A DNA stretch of 64,000 bases, taken from Mesorhizobium sp. WSM4311 (GTDB taxonomy: Bacteria; Pseudomonadota; Alphaproteobacteria; Rhizobiales; Rhizobiaceae). Positions 7,525 to 16,565 of the stretch are shown here, piece after piece. The first letter of the stretch is position 1; each line of letters starts with the position of its first letter. The stretch covers positions 558,001-622,000 of the forward strand of contig NZ_NSFV01000001.1 in assembly GCF_002295115.1 (NCBI RefSeq). Direction: 5' to 3'. The notes below the pieces were generated by a model. It saw only the letters and a program-made list of their open reading frames with translations, searched no databases and was not told the DNA's origin. A program made the position numbers and the translations under genes.

Positions 7525-8073
7525 TCAGAAGGTGACGCGGCCGAGCACGCGCAGACCGTCGCCCTGCGGCTCGACGACCACGGCCTCGCCCTCGCGCGGG
7601 GAAACACCGGTCAGCGCCACGATGTCTTCCAAATGGGTGACCATGACCAGATTGTCGGAGCCGGAATAGGCGCGGATTTCCTTCATGATGGCGGCGATCT
7701 GTGCTGCCTTCTGCCCGTCGTCGCCCTTCAGGAGATCGAGCGGGGCAAAAAGCTCCGGCTCGGCCTCGAAGGCGATACGCGCGGTGTCGAGACAGCGGCA
7801 GTAACGGCTGGACAGCACGCGTTCGATCGGCGCGGCGCGAGCGGCAAACAAGGCGCCGATCTTGCTTGCCTGCTGCTTGCCGCGCGCCGACAGATTGATC
7901 TGGGTGGCACAGCTGTCGATGTCGAAATTGGCCGGATCGGTGGTGCCGGTGACCATGGCATGGCGCAGCAGCACCACATGGCCGCCATCGCGCAGCAACG
8001 CCCAGCCGGCATCCGTGGCATGGGCCGCGACGGGAACGACGAGCAGCAACAGGGCCAGGGCAAATCGGATCAT
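7525..8073 (-). CDS. Exported histidine phosphatase (phosphoglycerate-mutase-like fold)
   Basis: This 182-residue protein begins with a clear signal peptide (MIRFALALLLLVVPVAAHA) and has the catalytic LRHAM motif of the histidine phosphatase superfamily soon after. It has a second conserved Arg in SSRYCRCLDTA and the late His in MVTHLEDIVAL. It is probably periplasmic; the substrate is unknown. The start ATG at 8073 has AAGGA six bases upstream and places the signal peptide at the N-terminus; longer frames do not. It follows the caspase-TPR gene on the same strand by ~100 bp, so co-transcription is possible. Confidence 0.85.
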   Translation of the reverse strand: MIRFALALLLLVVPVAAHATDAGWALLRDGGHVVLLRHAMVTGTTDPANFDIDSCATQINLSARGKQQASKIGALFAARAAPIERVLSSRYCRCLDTARIAFEAEPELFAPLDLLKGDDGQKAAQIAAIMKEIRAYSGSDNLVMVTHLEDIVALTGVSPREGEAVVVEPQGDGLRVLGRVTF

Positions 8074-8172
8074 CGCAGTCCTTCCAGGGGCCCGACATCG
8101 GGTTCCGGCCATTCGCATATAGGGATCGGAACGCCGGCACAAAGACAAGCGGGCGTCGCAGATGTCCCAGCC

Positions 8173-11100
8173 TCACTTTTTGGCGATTTGCTTTTTCACC
8201 AGATCGATCTTCTGGTCGGTAAGCGGGATGGGAATGGTGTAGCCGGCTTCGGTAAAGCCCTGCTTGGCATTCTCGAAGAACGCGATAGCCCTGACATACT
8301 CGGCCTTGCCGCCGCCATAGCTGGCGCGGTTCCAGTGGATGTCGCCGAGATTGTTCTGCTCAAAGGCCCACTGCATGGGCTGGCTTTCCCTGGTGAAGAC
8401 TTTCAGCGTCGCCGTGAAGGCCACCTCGGCCTCGTCGAGATATTTTCCGGTCCGTTCGATATTGCCGAGATTGAGCAGGCTCATGCCGATGCCGTTCTGG
8501 GCGTTGGCCCAGTCGACCGGTGCCGTCTCGATGGTCAGCACTTCGAGTGCCGCCCGCCGGGCGGCGATCGAATCCCGCAGGGTTTTGGGATCGGCATTGC
8601 TCATGCTCAGCCAGTGCAGCGTCGAGCCGAGGCCGGCCTGGGCGAGCGCCCATTGCCGCGGGTTGGTCTCGCGCTTGTACTCGCGCAACGCATTGCTGTA
8701 GGCGTCGACCGCCTCGCTGTAGTGCTCGGGCTTGTCCGTCACGCCGCCAAGCAGTTGCAGCGTGTTGCCGAGATTGTAGTAGCTCATGGCCCAATCCTGC
8801 GGGAATTTCCGCCTGACATAGACCTGCCGGGCTGCCTGGAACGCTGCCACCGACTGTTCGAGCCTGGCCGCGTCGCGGGTCCGCTGGCCAAGCGTCTGGT
8901 AGATCGAGCCGAGATTGTTCTGGGCGGACGCCCAGTCCATCGGGAAGCGCTGCCGGGTAAACACCGTCAGCGCATCGTCATAGGCCGCGGCTGCCTCTTC
9001 AAGCGTGTCCGTGCCCATGTCGAAGCGGGCAACACCGCTCAGCGCGTTGCCGAGGTTGAGCCGGCTGGTCGCCCACGAGACCGGGAAGGTCTCGCGGGTT
9101 CGCACCTTCAGCGCGGCGCGGAAGGCATCGGCCGCTTCGTTGATCTTGGCCTTGTCGTTGAGCTGGATGCCGAGCGTCACCAGCGTGTTGCCGAGATTGT
9201 TCTCGACCATCGCCCATTCCACGGGGGCTTTCTCGCGCGTGTATTCCTCGAGCGCCAGCCGGTAGGCGGCTTCCGCGTCCTTCAGGTGCTCGCCGGCTGG
9301 TTCGCGTTCGGAAAGCGCATAGAGCGCCAGGCCGAGATTGTTCTGCGAAGCTGCCCAGTCGAGCGGCAGCTTGTCGCGCGGGCGCTTTTCCAACGTGGCG
9401 CGCATCGCGGCCACTGCCTCGTTTAGACGCTTCGGATCGCTCTCGCGCTCGCCGATCTTCAAGAGGACATTGGCAAGGTTATTCTGCGCGGCCGCCCAGT
9501 TGCGATCGTCCTTCTCGCGCTCGAAGACGACGAGCGAAGCGCGGAAGATCTGCGCGGCTTCTTCCAAATGTGCGGTCTCGGTCTCGCGCTCGCCGATGGT
9601 CTGCAGCACCACAGCCATGTTGTTGCGGGTGATGGCCCAATCCCTGTTCTGCTCGCCATTGGGAATGAAGTTCAGGATGGCGCGATAGGCCTCGATCGCG
9701 TGCTGCAATGCATCGAGATCGCCGGTGGCGTAACCGTGGGCGTTGAGCGCCTCGGCTTCCTGGTTCTTGTAGTTCCAGCGCAGCTTGTCGTCCCATTTCT
9801 CGACCAGCGAGAAGGCCTTGGCATAGTCGTTGGCGGCGGATTTGTAGTCGAAGACCAGTGCGGCGGCGTCGGCGCGTTTGGCATAGATGGCGGCGTCGGC
9901 GATGCGTTTCTGCCTGACCAGTTCTTCGGCCTCGTCGACGGCACCGCTGTTCTGCTCGACCCTGCCGACGGCGTCGTCGAGGAATTTGCGCGCCGTCACC
10001 ATGGCGCCCTGGCCAATGGCCTTGTCGGCGGAGGCGACCAGCCGCTTGATCTCGGGATCGTCGGTGCGCAGTGCCGCACGCTCGGACATCATCTTCTTCA
10101 GGCGCTCGGCTTGCGCGTCGAGCACCTTCTGCAGGTCGGTCGGATCCTCGGGGATCTTGTCCGTTCCCAGCGCCCTCAGCACGCCATAGAGCGCGTCTAG
10201 CGGCACGCCCTCCTGCAGCGAGGCCAGTTCCACCTGCGCCCGCTTCGGGTCGGGCAGGTCGGAAATGGTCAAGAGCAACTGCCGCCTCTCGCCGGTGATC
10301 AGCCCGTCGTCGCCGGTCGGTTCCGGTGGCGCGACGCCGAAATACAGCAGGCGGCGCAGGCTTTCATTGACCCAGGGGCGCTGCTTGGCCTTGGTGTCGA
10401 GATAGACTTCCTCCGTCACCATGCGCATGACGGAGCCGAACTCCGTGCCTTTCATCGCCGCGAGGTGGCGCAGCAGGGCGGCGGCATAGGGGCTGTTTTC
10501 GCCGGCCGCGCCGTCGAGCGCCGGTCGGCCCGGTTCGGCGGCGAAGCCGACCACCGTGCCCAGGCTCGCATCTTGCGCCGACGCGTTGGCGAGCGCCTTG
10601 GCGCCGCGCACCGGTTCCAGCCCGCCGGCGCCGATCGGCTCGGCGGAAGCGGTCGGCGCCCGGCGCACCACGGCGTCCGCCGGAAACGGATTGGTGCGGC
10701 AGGCGTCGAGCAGCATGATCGTCACCGGCACGGTCTTCTTCAACTCGTCCATGACGGCGGAAATCGGCACCAGCTCCTGGCCCGCGTCCTTGAGCGACGT
10801 GACATCGGCATCGACCGGAACCAGATAGTTCTCACCACCGGCTTCGATGCCGTGGCCGGAGTAATAGATGAAAGCGACGTCGGCGCCTTCGGCGTCCTCG
10901 ACGAAGCGTTCGAGATCGCGATTCAGCTTGGCGGCATCGCGATCGGTGACGTTGCGGGCGTCGAAGCCGAGGTCGGTCAGCATCTTGGCCATGTCGCGGG
11001 CGTCATTGGCCGGGTTGGGCAGGGCGGCGATGTGCAGGTAGTTCGACTGGCCGATGATCAGCGCCACGCCCTTGAGGCTTTTCGCCTCGGCAAATGCAAG

Positions 11101-11193
11101 CGCCGTCGCGGCAAGACAAAACAGGGCGGCGACGAAAGCTGTCAGCCACATCCGTGCAAGAAGATTGCGTCCTGAGGTTTCGACAAAGGTCAT
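8173..11193 (-). CDS. Exported caspase-like (peptidase C14) protein with C-terminal TPR repeats
   Basis: About 1006 residues. A signal-type N-terminus (LTAFVAALFCLAATALAFAEA) leads into a caspase p20-like domain (about 40-270). This has the His of YYSGHG (His114) and the Cys of LLDACRTNPF (Cys165), the standard dyad. A middle helical region (about 300-530) is followed by about ten degenerate ~51-residue TPR-like repeats with a recurring W-A-x-x-x-NNLG core. The catalytic domain would be periplasmic. Prokaryotic caspase-TPR proteins are widespread but their targets are mostly unknown. The ATG at 11193 is chosen; a TTG at 11220 is an alternative, and neither has a strong ribosome binding site. 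It is divergent from the AEC transporter gene. Confidence 0.88.
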   Translation of the reverse strand: MTFVETSGRNLLARMWLTAFVAALFCLAATALAFAEAKSLKGVALIIGQSNYLHIAALPNPANDARDMAKMLTDLGFDARNVTDRDAAKLNRDLERFVEDAEGADVAFIYYSGHGIEAGGENYLVPVDADVTSLKDAGQELVPISAVMDELKKTVPVTIMLLDACRTNPFPADAVVRRAPTASAEPIGAGGLEPVRGAKALANASAQDASLGTVVGFAAEPGRPALDGAAGENSPYAAALLRHLAAMKGTEFGSVMRMVTEEVYLDTKAKQRPWVNESLRRLLYFGVAPPEPTGDDGLITGERRQLLLTISDLPDPKRAQVELASLQEGVPLDALYGVLRALGTDKIPEDPTDLQKVLDAQAERLKKMMSERAALRTDDPEIKRLVASADKAIGQGAMVTARKFLDDAVGRVEQNSGAVDEAEELVRQKRIADAAIYAKRADAAALVFDYKSAANDYAKAFSLVEKWDDKLRWNYKNQEAEALNAHGYATGDLDALQHAIEAYRAILNFIPNGEQNRDWAITRNNMAVVLQTIGERETETAHLEEAAQIFRASLVVFEREKDDRNWAAAQNNLANVLLKIGERESDPKRLNEAVAAMRATLEKRPRDKLPLDWAASQNNLGLALYALSEREPAGEHLKDAEAAYRLALEEYTREKAPVEWAMVENNLGNTLVTLGIQLNDKAKINEAADAFRAALKVRTRETFPVSWATSRLNLGNALSGVARFDMGTDTLEEAAAAYDDALTVFTRQRFPMDWASAQNNLGSIYQTLGQRTRDAARLEQSVAAFQAARQVYVRRKFPQDWAMSYYNLGNTLQLLGGVTDKPEHYSEAVDAYSNALREYKRETNPRQWALAQAGLGSTLHWLSMSNADPKTLRDSIAARRAALEVLTIETAPVDWANAQNGIGMSLLNLGNIERTGKYLDEAEVAFTATLKVFTRESQPMQWAFEQNNLGDIHWNRASYGGGKAEYVRAIAFFENAKQGFTEAGYTIPIPLTDQKIDLVKKQIAKK

Positions 11194-11302
11194 TTGCCGT
11201 TCGTGTCCGCCCTGATGCAAACCCTCTATAACGTTGCCAGCATACCATGATCAAATTCGGGCGCGATTGCGCCGCGCGCATGGCTCGCCTATCCCTGAAA
11301 AA

Positions 11303-12253
11303 ATGTCTCCGCTTACAGAAACCGTGCTCTTCGTCTTCAGTCTCGTGGCGCTCGGCTATTTCGCCGGGTTGACCGGCTATCTCAGACCGGCGAGCGGCGA
11401 GGGGATATCGGATTTCGCGGTCTCGGTGGCGATGCCGCTGCTTCTGTTCCAGACAATGGTGAAGGCCGATTTCCACGGCGTTGCGCCGTGGCCATTGTGG
11501 GGAGCCTATTTCGCGGCGGCGGCGATCACCTGGGCCGCCGGCCATCTCGTCACCACGCGGATCTTCGGGCGCGACGCGCGCGCCGGCGTCGTCGGAGGCG
11601 TATCGTCGGCCTATTCCAATGTCGTGCTGCTCGGCGCTCCCTTCATCCTCGGCATATTCGGCCCGAGCGGCTTCGAAGTGCTGTCGCTGCTGGTTTCCGT
11701 GCATCTGCCGGTCATGATGATGGCCTCGATCGTGCTGTTCGAGATGTTCGGCCGCGGCGGTGACGAACATGTGCATCCGCTGCGGGTGCTGCGCAGCTTC
11801 CTGCGGCGGCTGTTCATCAATCCGCTGATCATCGGCATCCTGCTCGGCCTGGCGTGGCGGCTGAGCGGCGTGCCGCTGCCTGGCCTCGTCATGCGGCTGG
11901 TCGATGCGCTGGCCCACACCGCAGGGCCGGTGGCGCTGTTTGCCATGGGGCTCAGCCTGCGCCGCTTCGGCGTTTCCGGCAATGTCCGGCCGGCACTGGC
12001 GCTTTCGGCGCTGAAACTGTTCCTGATGCCGGCGCTGGTTCTTGCCTTCGTCTGGCTGCTCGGCCTGCCGCCCCTGACCGCCAAGGTGGCGGTCGTGGTG
12101 GCGGCGCTGCCGTCCGGCATCAACTCCTACCTGATCGCCGTGCAGTTCAACACCGGCCAGGCGCTTGCATCGAACCAGATGACCATCGCCACCGCCTGCG
12201 CTGCCGTCACCATGGCTTTCTGGCTGACGATTGTCGTGCATGTCTTTGGCTAG
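11303..12253 (+). CDS. AEC (auxin efflux carrier) family permease
   Basis: The 316-residue, highly hydrophobic protein has about ten predicted membrane segments in two halves. It has the family's helix-break regions near SSAYSNVVLLGAPFILGIFG and the late AALPSGINSYLIAVQF block typical of AEC carriers. Bacterial relatives move malonate, malate or similar organic acids; the substrate here is not indicated. The ATG at 11303 starts just before the first membrane helix; an earlier frame adds a charged stretch unlikely to be translated. It is divergent from the caspase-TPR gene, with a ~110-bp shared promoter region. Confidence 0.85.
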   Translation: MSPLTETVLFVFSLVALGYFAGLTGYLRPASGEGISDFAVSVAMPLLLFQTMVKADFHGVAPWPLWGAYFAAAAITWAAGHLVTTRIFGRDARAGVVGGVSSAYSNVVLLGAPFILGIFGPSGFEVLSLLVSVHLPVMMMASIVLFEMFGRGGDEHVHPLRVLRSFLRRLFINPLIIGILLGLAWRLSGVPLPGLVMRLVDALAHTAGPVALFAMGLSLRRFGVSGNVRPALALSALKLFLMPALVLAFVWLLGLPPLTAKVAVVVAALPSGINSYLIAVQFNTGQALASNQMTIATACAAVTMAFWLTIVVHVFG

Positions 12254-12453
12254 GCGATGCGCAGATCCAGGCGAGGCGGTAAGCTTGCTCTCGTCCCGGG
12301 CTGGCCCAACCCCTATATGCCATCTTGCGATTGCTTGCGAGCCTTGCCCTAGGTAAAGAGCAGTGGCTCCGGCGTGCCGGCTTCAGGTCATGGCGCACGC
12401 TCACCGAAGATTTCACAGACCGGCCCGTCAGTGCGCCGAACGGAGGATAGACC

Positions 12454-13911
12454 ATGCTTCAGAAAACCAGCCATTTCATGCGGCAGGCCAATCTCATCAA
12501 CGGCGAATGGGTGCAGGCCGATAGTGGCCAGACGGTCGACGTCAACAACCCCGCCACCGGCCTCAAGATCGGCACCGTGCCGAAATCGGGCAAGGCCGAG
12601 ACCCGCCGCGCCATCGAGGCCGCGGACGCCGCCTTCAAGACCTGGCGCAAGACGACCGCGCTCGAGCGTTCGAAGCTCTTGCGCAAGCTGCATGACGCGA
12701 TGATGGACAATCAGGACGTGCTGGCCGAGCTCTTGACCATCGAGCAGGGCAAGTCACTGTTCGAATCGAAGGGCGAGATCGGTTCGGCCGCGGCCTACAT
12801 TCTGTGGTTCGCCGAGGAAGGCCGCCGTACCTATGGCGACGTCGTGCCCTCGCCATGGGCGGACCGCCGCATCCTGGTGACCAAGGAACCGGTCGGCGTC
12901 ATCGCCGCCATCACGCCGTGGAATTTCCCGTCCTCGATGCTGGCCCGCAAGCTCGGTCCCGCGCTCGCCGCCGGCTGCACCGCCGTCGTCAAGCCGGCCT
13001 CGCAGACGCCTTACTCGGGCCTCGCCTGGGGCGCGCTTGCCGAGGAAGTCGGCTTCCCCAAGGGCGTCGTCAACATCCTGACCGGCTCGGCCAGCGAGAT
13101 CGGCGACGAGATCTGCGCCAATCCGCTGGTGTCGAAGATCACTTTCACCGGATCGACCGAAGTCGGCAAGCTCCTCATCCAGAAGTCGTCGGTTACCGTG
13201 AAGAAGGTGTCGATGGAGCTTGGCGGCAACGCGCCGTTCATCGTCTTCGACGACGCCGATATCGACCGTGCCGTCGCCGGCGCGATCACCGCCAAATACC
13301 GCAATTCCGGCCAGACCTGCGTCTGCACCAACCGCTTCCTCGTCCAGGCCGGCGTCTATGACAAGTTCGTCGAGAAACTGGCCGCCGCCAGCAACGGGCT
13401 GAAGGTCGGTTCCGGCCTCGAGGAAGGCGTGCAGCAGGGGCCGCTGATCGACGAGAAGGCGGTCGAGAAGGTCGAGGAACTGATCGCAGACGCGACCTCG
13501 AAGGGCGGCAAGATTGTCGCCGGCGGCAAGCGTCATGCGCTCGGCGGTTCGTTCTTCCAGCCGACGGTGATCGCCAACGCGACGCCCAAGATGCGCTTCA
13601 TGAAGGAAGAGATTTTTGGGCCGGTCGCTCCGGTGTTCAAGTTCGAGACCGAAGCGGAAGCAATAGCGCTCGCCAACGACACCGAATTCGGCCTTGCCTG
13701 CTATTTCTACACCGGCGATCTCGGCCGCGCCTTCCGCGTCATGGAAGGGCTGAAATACGGCATGGTCGGCGTCAATGAAGGCCTGATCACCACGCCGGAG
13801 GCGCCGTTCGGCGGCGTCAAGGAATCGGGCCTCGGCAAGGAAGGCGGACATCAGGGTATCGAGGATTACCTCGATACCAAATATGTCTGTATCGGCGGCC
13901 TCGGCCTCTGA
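12454..13911 (+). CDS. gabD: Succinate-semialdehyde dehydrogenase (NAD(P)+)
   Basis: This 485-residue aldehyde dehydrogenase has the cofactor-site block AAITPWNFPSSMLARK, the general-base Glu of MELGGNAPF and the nucleophile Cys of NSGQTCVCTNR. The double-Cys CVC and the overall length fit GabD, which oxidises succinate semialdehyde to succinate in GABA breakdown. Glutarate-semialdehyde activity is a close alternative. The start has GGAGGA seven bases upstream. No gabT is nearby, so it stands alone. A GC-rich hairpin follows the stop. Confidence 0.88.
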   Translation: MLQKTSHFMRQANLINGEWVQADSGQTVDVNNPATGLKIGTVPKSGKAETRRAIEAADAAFKTWRKTTALERSKLLRKLHDAMMDNQDVLAELLTIEQGKSLFESKGEIGSAAAYILWFAEEGRRTYGDVVPSPWADRRILVTKEPVGVIAAITPWNFPSSMLARKLGPALAAGCTAVVKPASQTPYSGLAWGALAEEVGFPKGVVNILTGSASEIGDEICANPLVSKITFTGSTEVGKLLIQKSSVTVKKVSMELGGNAPFIVFDDADIDRAVAGAITAKYRNSGQTCVCTNRFLVQAGVYDKFVEKLAAASNGLKVGSGLEEGVQQGPLIDEKAVEKVEELIADATSKGGKIVAGGKRHALGGSFFQPTVIANATPKMRFMKEEIFGPVAPVFKFETEAEAIALANDTEFGLACYFYTGDLGRAFRVMEGLKYGMVGVNEGLITTPEAPFGGVKESGLGKEGGHQGIEDYLDTKYVCIGGLGL

Positions 13912-13929
13912 TACCTTGTCCCTGAAGTC

Positions 13930-13946
13930 GGCGGGCCTGGCCCGCC
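13930..13946 (+). terminator. GC-rich hairpin after gabD
   Basis: GGCGGGC and GCCCGCC are separated by three bases, ~18 bp after the gabD stop. There is no T-run, so it may be only a processing or pausing hairpin. Confidence 0.4.
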
Positions 13947-14001
13947 GCCTTGGGTCGAGAAAACCAGCCGAAATCCTTTGGATCAACTGACGTTTGCGGG
14001 C

Positions 14002-15024
14002 ATGGCAATGAAGGACGGCGAGGTTTTCGGCACGACGCAGGCGGGTGAGCCGGTACGCCGCTTCACCATCAGGGGCGGCGGTCTCACCGCCAATGTCATC
14101 GGCCTCGGCGCCATCATCCAGGATTTGCGCCTGACCGGTCACGATGCGCCGCTGGTGCTCGGCTACGACACGCTGGAAGCCTATGAGGCCGACAACGCCT
14201 TCTTCGGCGCGGTGGTCGGCCGCTATGCCAACCGCATCCGCGACGGCCGCTTCACCATCGGTGGCAACCGCTACCAGACCGAGCAAAACTTCCTCGGCAA
14301 GCATACGCTGCATGGCGGCTCACAGGGCTATGCGCATCGGCCGTGGGCGGTTTCGCTGCACGGCAGGGACTTCGTCACGCTGACGCTGCACGATCCCGAC
14401 GGCGCGATGGGTTTTCCCGGTGCGCTCGACGTCACCTGCACCTACCGGCTGAAGATCCCCGGCACGCTCAGCGTCGAGCTGACGGCGACCTGCGAGGAGC
14501 CGACGCTGTGCAATCTCACCCAGCATTCCTATTTCAACCTGGATGATGGCGGCGCCGGTGACATTCTCGACCACAGGATGATGCTGAACGCCGGCGCCTA
14601 TCTGCCTGTCGACGGCGACATGATCCCGACCGGCGTGGTCAAGCCGGTCGACGGCACGCCCTTCGATTTCCGCCAGGCGCGGCCGCTGCGCATGGAGACC
14701 GAGGGCGAGCAGCTCCCCTACGACCAGAATTTCTGCCTTGCATCGGCACGCGGGCCGTTGCGGCAAGCGGCATGGACGCAAGGGGCGAGCTCCGGCGTCG
14801 AGATGGAGGTCTGGACCACCGAGCCAGGCGTTCAGCTCTACACCGGCCAGTATGTGACGCCGCGCAAGGGGTTGGAAGGCCGCGACTACCAGGCTTTTTC
14901 CGCCTTCTGCCTGGAGCCGCAAATCTGGCCGGATGCGCCGAACCGGCCGTATTTCCCGCAGGCAACGCTCTGGCCAGGTGCGATTTATCACCACGTGACG
15001 GAATACCGTTTCCGCCTTCCATAG
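14002..15024 (+). CDS. Aldose 1-epimerase (galactose mutarotase family)
   Basis: The ~340-residue protein has the galactose mutarotase signature. The substrate-site HGG follows KHTLHGGSQG, the catalytic His lies in NLTQHSYFNL and the catalytic Glu in FCLEPQIWPDAPN. It interconverts alpha and beta anomers of aldoses. Start choice is between ATG at 14002 and 14008, with a TTG further upstream; none has a strong ribosome binding site. It converges with kdgK. The pairing suggests sugar or uronate metabolism but does not name a substrate. Confidence 0.88.
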   Translation: MAMKDGEVFGTTQAGEPVRRFTIRGGGLTANVIGLGAIIQDLRLTGHDAPLVLGYDTLEAYEADNAFFGAVVGRYANRIRDGRFTIGGNRYQTEQNFLGKHTLHGGSQGYAHRPWAVSLHGRDFVTLTLHDPDGAMGFPGALDVTCTYRLKIPGTLSVELTATCEEPTLCNLTQHSYFNLDDGGAGDILDHRMMLNAGAYLPVDGDMIPTGVVKPVDGTPFDFRQARPLRMETEGEQLPYDQNFCLASARGPLRQAAWTQGASSGVEMEVWTTEPGVQLYTGQYVTPRKGLEGRDYQAFSAFCLEPQIWPDAPNRPYFPQATLWPGAIYHHVTEYRFRLP

Positions 15025-15036
15025 GTCTCCAGGCGG

Positions 15037-15957
15037 CTAGTTTTCGAACGCTGCCCGCAGCGTCTCGAATGGCGCCAGGGCGCCGCGAACCTGGACCACG
15101 GCGGCGGCGACGCGATGCGCCCGGCTTGCCGCTTCGCGCGGGCCATGGCCGGCAAGACGCGCCGCCAGGTAGCCGCCATTGAAGGAATCGCCGGCGCCGG
15201 TGGTGTCGACGGCGGCCGCGACATGGATCGCCGGCACGTCATGCAATGTTCCGCTCTCGGCGATCAGCGCCGGCCGTTCGCCGTTCTTGACGACGACCTC
15301 GCCGACCCATTGCCTGAGCCGCTCGGCCGTCGCCAGCGGCGTTGCATCCTCAAACAGCATCTGTTCATCGGGGAAGGTCGGCAGGGCGATGTCGGTGACG
15401 CCGAGTGCCTCGACGATCGCTGCCTGCGCGCTTTCGCGGTTGCGCCAAAGCCGTGGCCGATAATTGGGATCGAAGGCGATCAGCGAGCCAGCGGCGCGTG
15501 CCTTGGCGACGGCTTCCAGCAGTGTCTTGCGTGCGGCATCGTCCAGAATTGCCAAAGTGATTCCGGAAAAGTACACAAGCGCCTGATTTTCAAGATTTTT
15601 CGACAGTGCGGCGGGATCCGAGGCAAGCTGCCGGGCGGCGGCGTCGCCGCGCCAGTAGGTGAAGGAGCGCTCGGCACCTGTCAGGGTGATCGCATAGAGG
15701 CCGGGCCGCGCGCCCGGTATTATCGGACTGGAACCGATGCCGATGCCGTTTTCGGCGAAGAAGCCTATCTGGCCTTGCGAAAAGGGGTCGTCGCCGAAGG
15801 CCGAGACATAGGTCGCCGGCCGGTCCTTGCTCAACGCGTGCAGCGCCCATAGCGTGTTGAACGTGTCGCCGGCAAAACCCATGCGCCAGTTCGGCCCGGT
15901 CTGGCCCGACAGTTCGAGCATGCATTCGCCGATCGAGGCGACGCCGTTTCCCGCCAT
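15037..15957 (-). CDS. kdgK: PfkB-family sugar kinase, 2-dehydro-3-deoxygluconokinase type
   Basis: This 306-residue ribokinase-fold kinase has the N-terminal GECMLELS motif and the C-terminal ATP/anion-hole motif DTTGAGDSFNGGYLAA with its catalytic Asp. The pattern GECM...WRMGFAGDTFNTLWAL is typical of KdgK, which phosphorylates 2-keto-3-deoxygluconate for the Entner-Doudoroff route. Other PfkB substrates cannot be excluded. The start at 15957 is fixed by GGAGG seven bases upstream, although the open frame extends further. It ends 12 bp from the converging epimerase gene. Confidence 0.82.
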   Translation of the reverse strand: MAGNGVASIGECMLELSGQTGPNWRMGFAGDTFNTLWALHALSKDRPATYVSAFGDDPFSQGQIGFFAENGIGIGSSPIIPGARPGLYAITLTGAERSFTYWRGDAAARQLASDPAALSKNLENQALVYFSGITLAILDDAARKTLLEAVAKARAAGSLIAFDPNYRPRLWRNRESAQAAIVEALGVTDIALPTFPDEQMLFEDATPLATAERLRQWVGEVVVKNGERPALIAESGTLHDVPAIHVAAAVDTTGAGDSFNGGYLAARLAGHGPREAASRAHRVAAAVVQVRGALAPFETLRAAFEN

Positions 15958-16108
15958 CTGCAATCCTCCATTGATTTCGGTGCTGTAGCTTTTTGCCGGC
16001 GGCAGCGCCATGCTTGGCAAGCAGGCTTTTTTGCGCCACAGCGTTTTCCCACAGGCTGGCGGGACGCGATCCACCCGGCCGAGCGTTATCCGCAGAAGAG
16101 GAACCGGT

Positions 16109-16558
16109 TTGGCATCGATATGGCGTTATCTTTTGGCGGGTCTTGGTCTGGCTGCTCTGCTGGTCGGCGTGCTCGCGGTCGTCTATCTAACGGCGCCGCA
16201 AAGCGCGCAGCTTGCTGGCCCGGATCTCTCGCGGACGAAGAAAACCGACAACGGGCTTTACATGGCGAGCTTCGTACCGGAACGGGGCGTGGTGCGGCAG
16301 GGCGAACTGGAATCCTGGCTGCTGACGCTGAAAACAAAGACCGGGGCTTCGGTGGAGCGAGCTGCGATCGCCATCTCCGGCGGCATGCCGCAACACAATC
16401 ACGGCCTGCCGACCAGCCCGCAGGTGACCGACTATCTCGGCGATGGCCGTTACCGCATCGAGGGGCTGAAATTCACCATGAGTGGCTGGTGGCAAGTTCG
16501 GTTCGCCATCTCGTCTGGCGCCGGCTCAGATACGGTGCTGTTCAACGTGGTGCTGTGA
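16109..16558 (+). CDS. FixH/YtkA-like membrane-anchored protein
   Basis: About 149 residues: an N-terminal membrane anchor (YLLAGLGLAALLVGVLAVVY) and a periplasmic beta-rich domain. The domain ends LKFTMSGWWQVRFAI, as in FixH/YtkA-like proteins that bind copper or help assemble haem-copper proteins. A TTG at 16109 with AGAGGA just upstream is the best start; an in-frame ATG at 16010 would add 33 basic residues overlapping the kdgK upstream region. The stop is 7 bp before the di-haem peroxidase gene, so the two form an operon and probably share a redox or metal-handling task. Confidence 0.72.
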   Translation: MASIWRYLLAGLGLAALLVGVLAVVYLTAPQSAQLAGPDLSRTKKTDNGLYMASFVPERGVVRQGELESWLLTLKTKTGASVERAAIAISGGMPQHNHGLPTSPQVTDYLGDGRYRIEGLKFTMSGWWQVRFAISSGAGSDTVLFNVVL

Positions 16559-16565
16559 GCGATCG

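Noticed and set aside
7221..7535. Plus-strand frame beginning MVQTAGIEPATSGPKSG
   Set aside because: This is a translation of the complement of tRNA sequence, a known kind of false gene.
7474..9426. 650-residue plus-strand open frame
   Set aside because: Antisense to the histidine phosphatase and the TPR repeats; its periodicity mirrors the repeats of the real gene.
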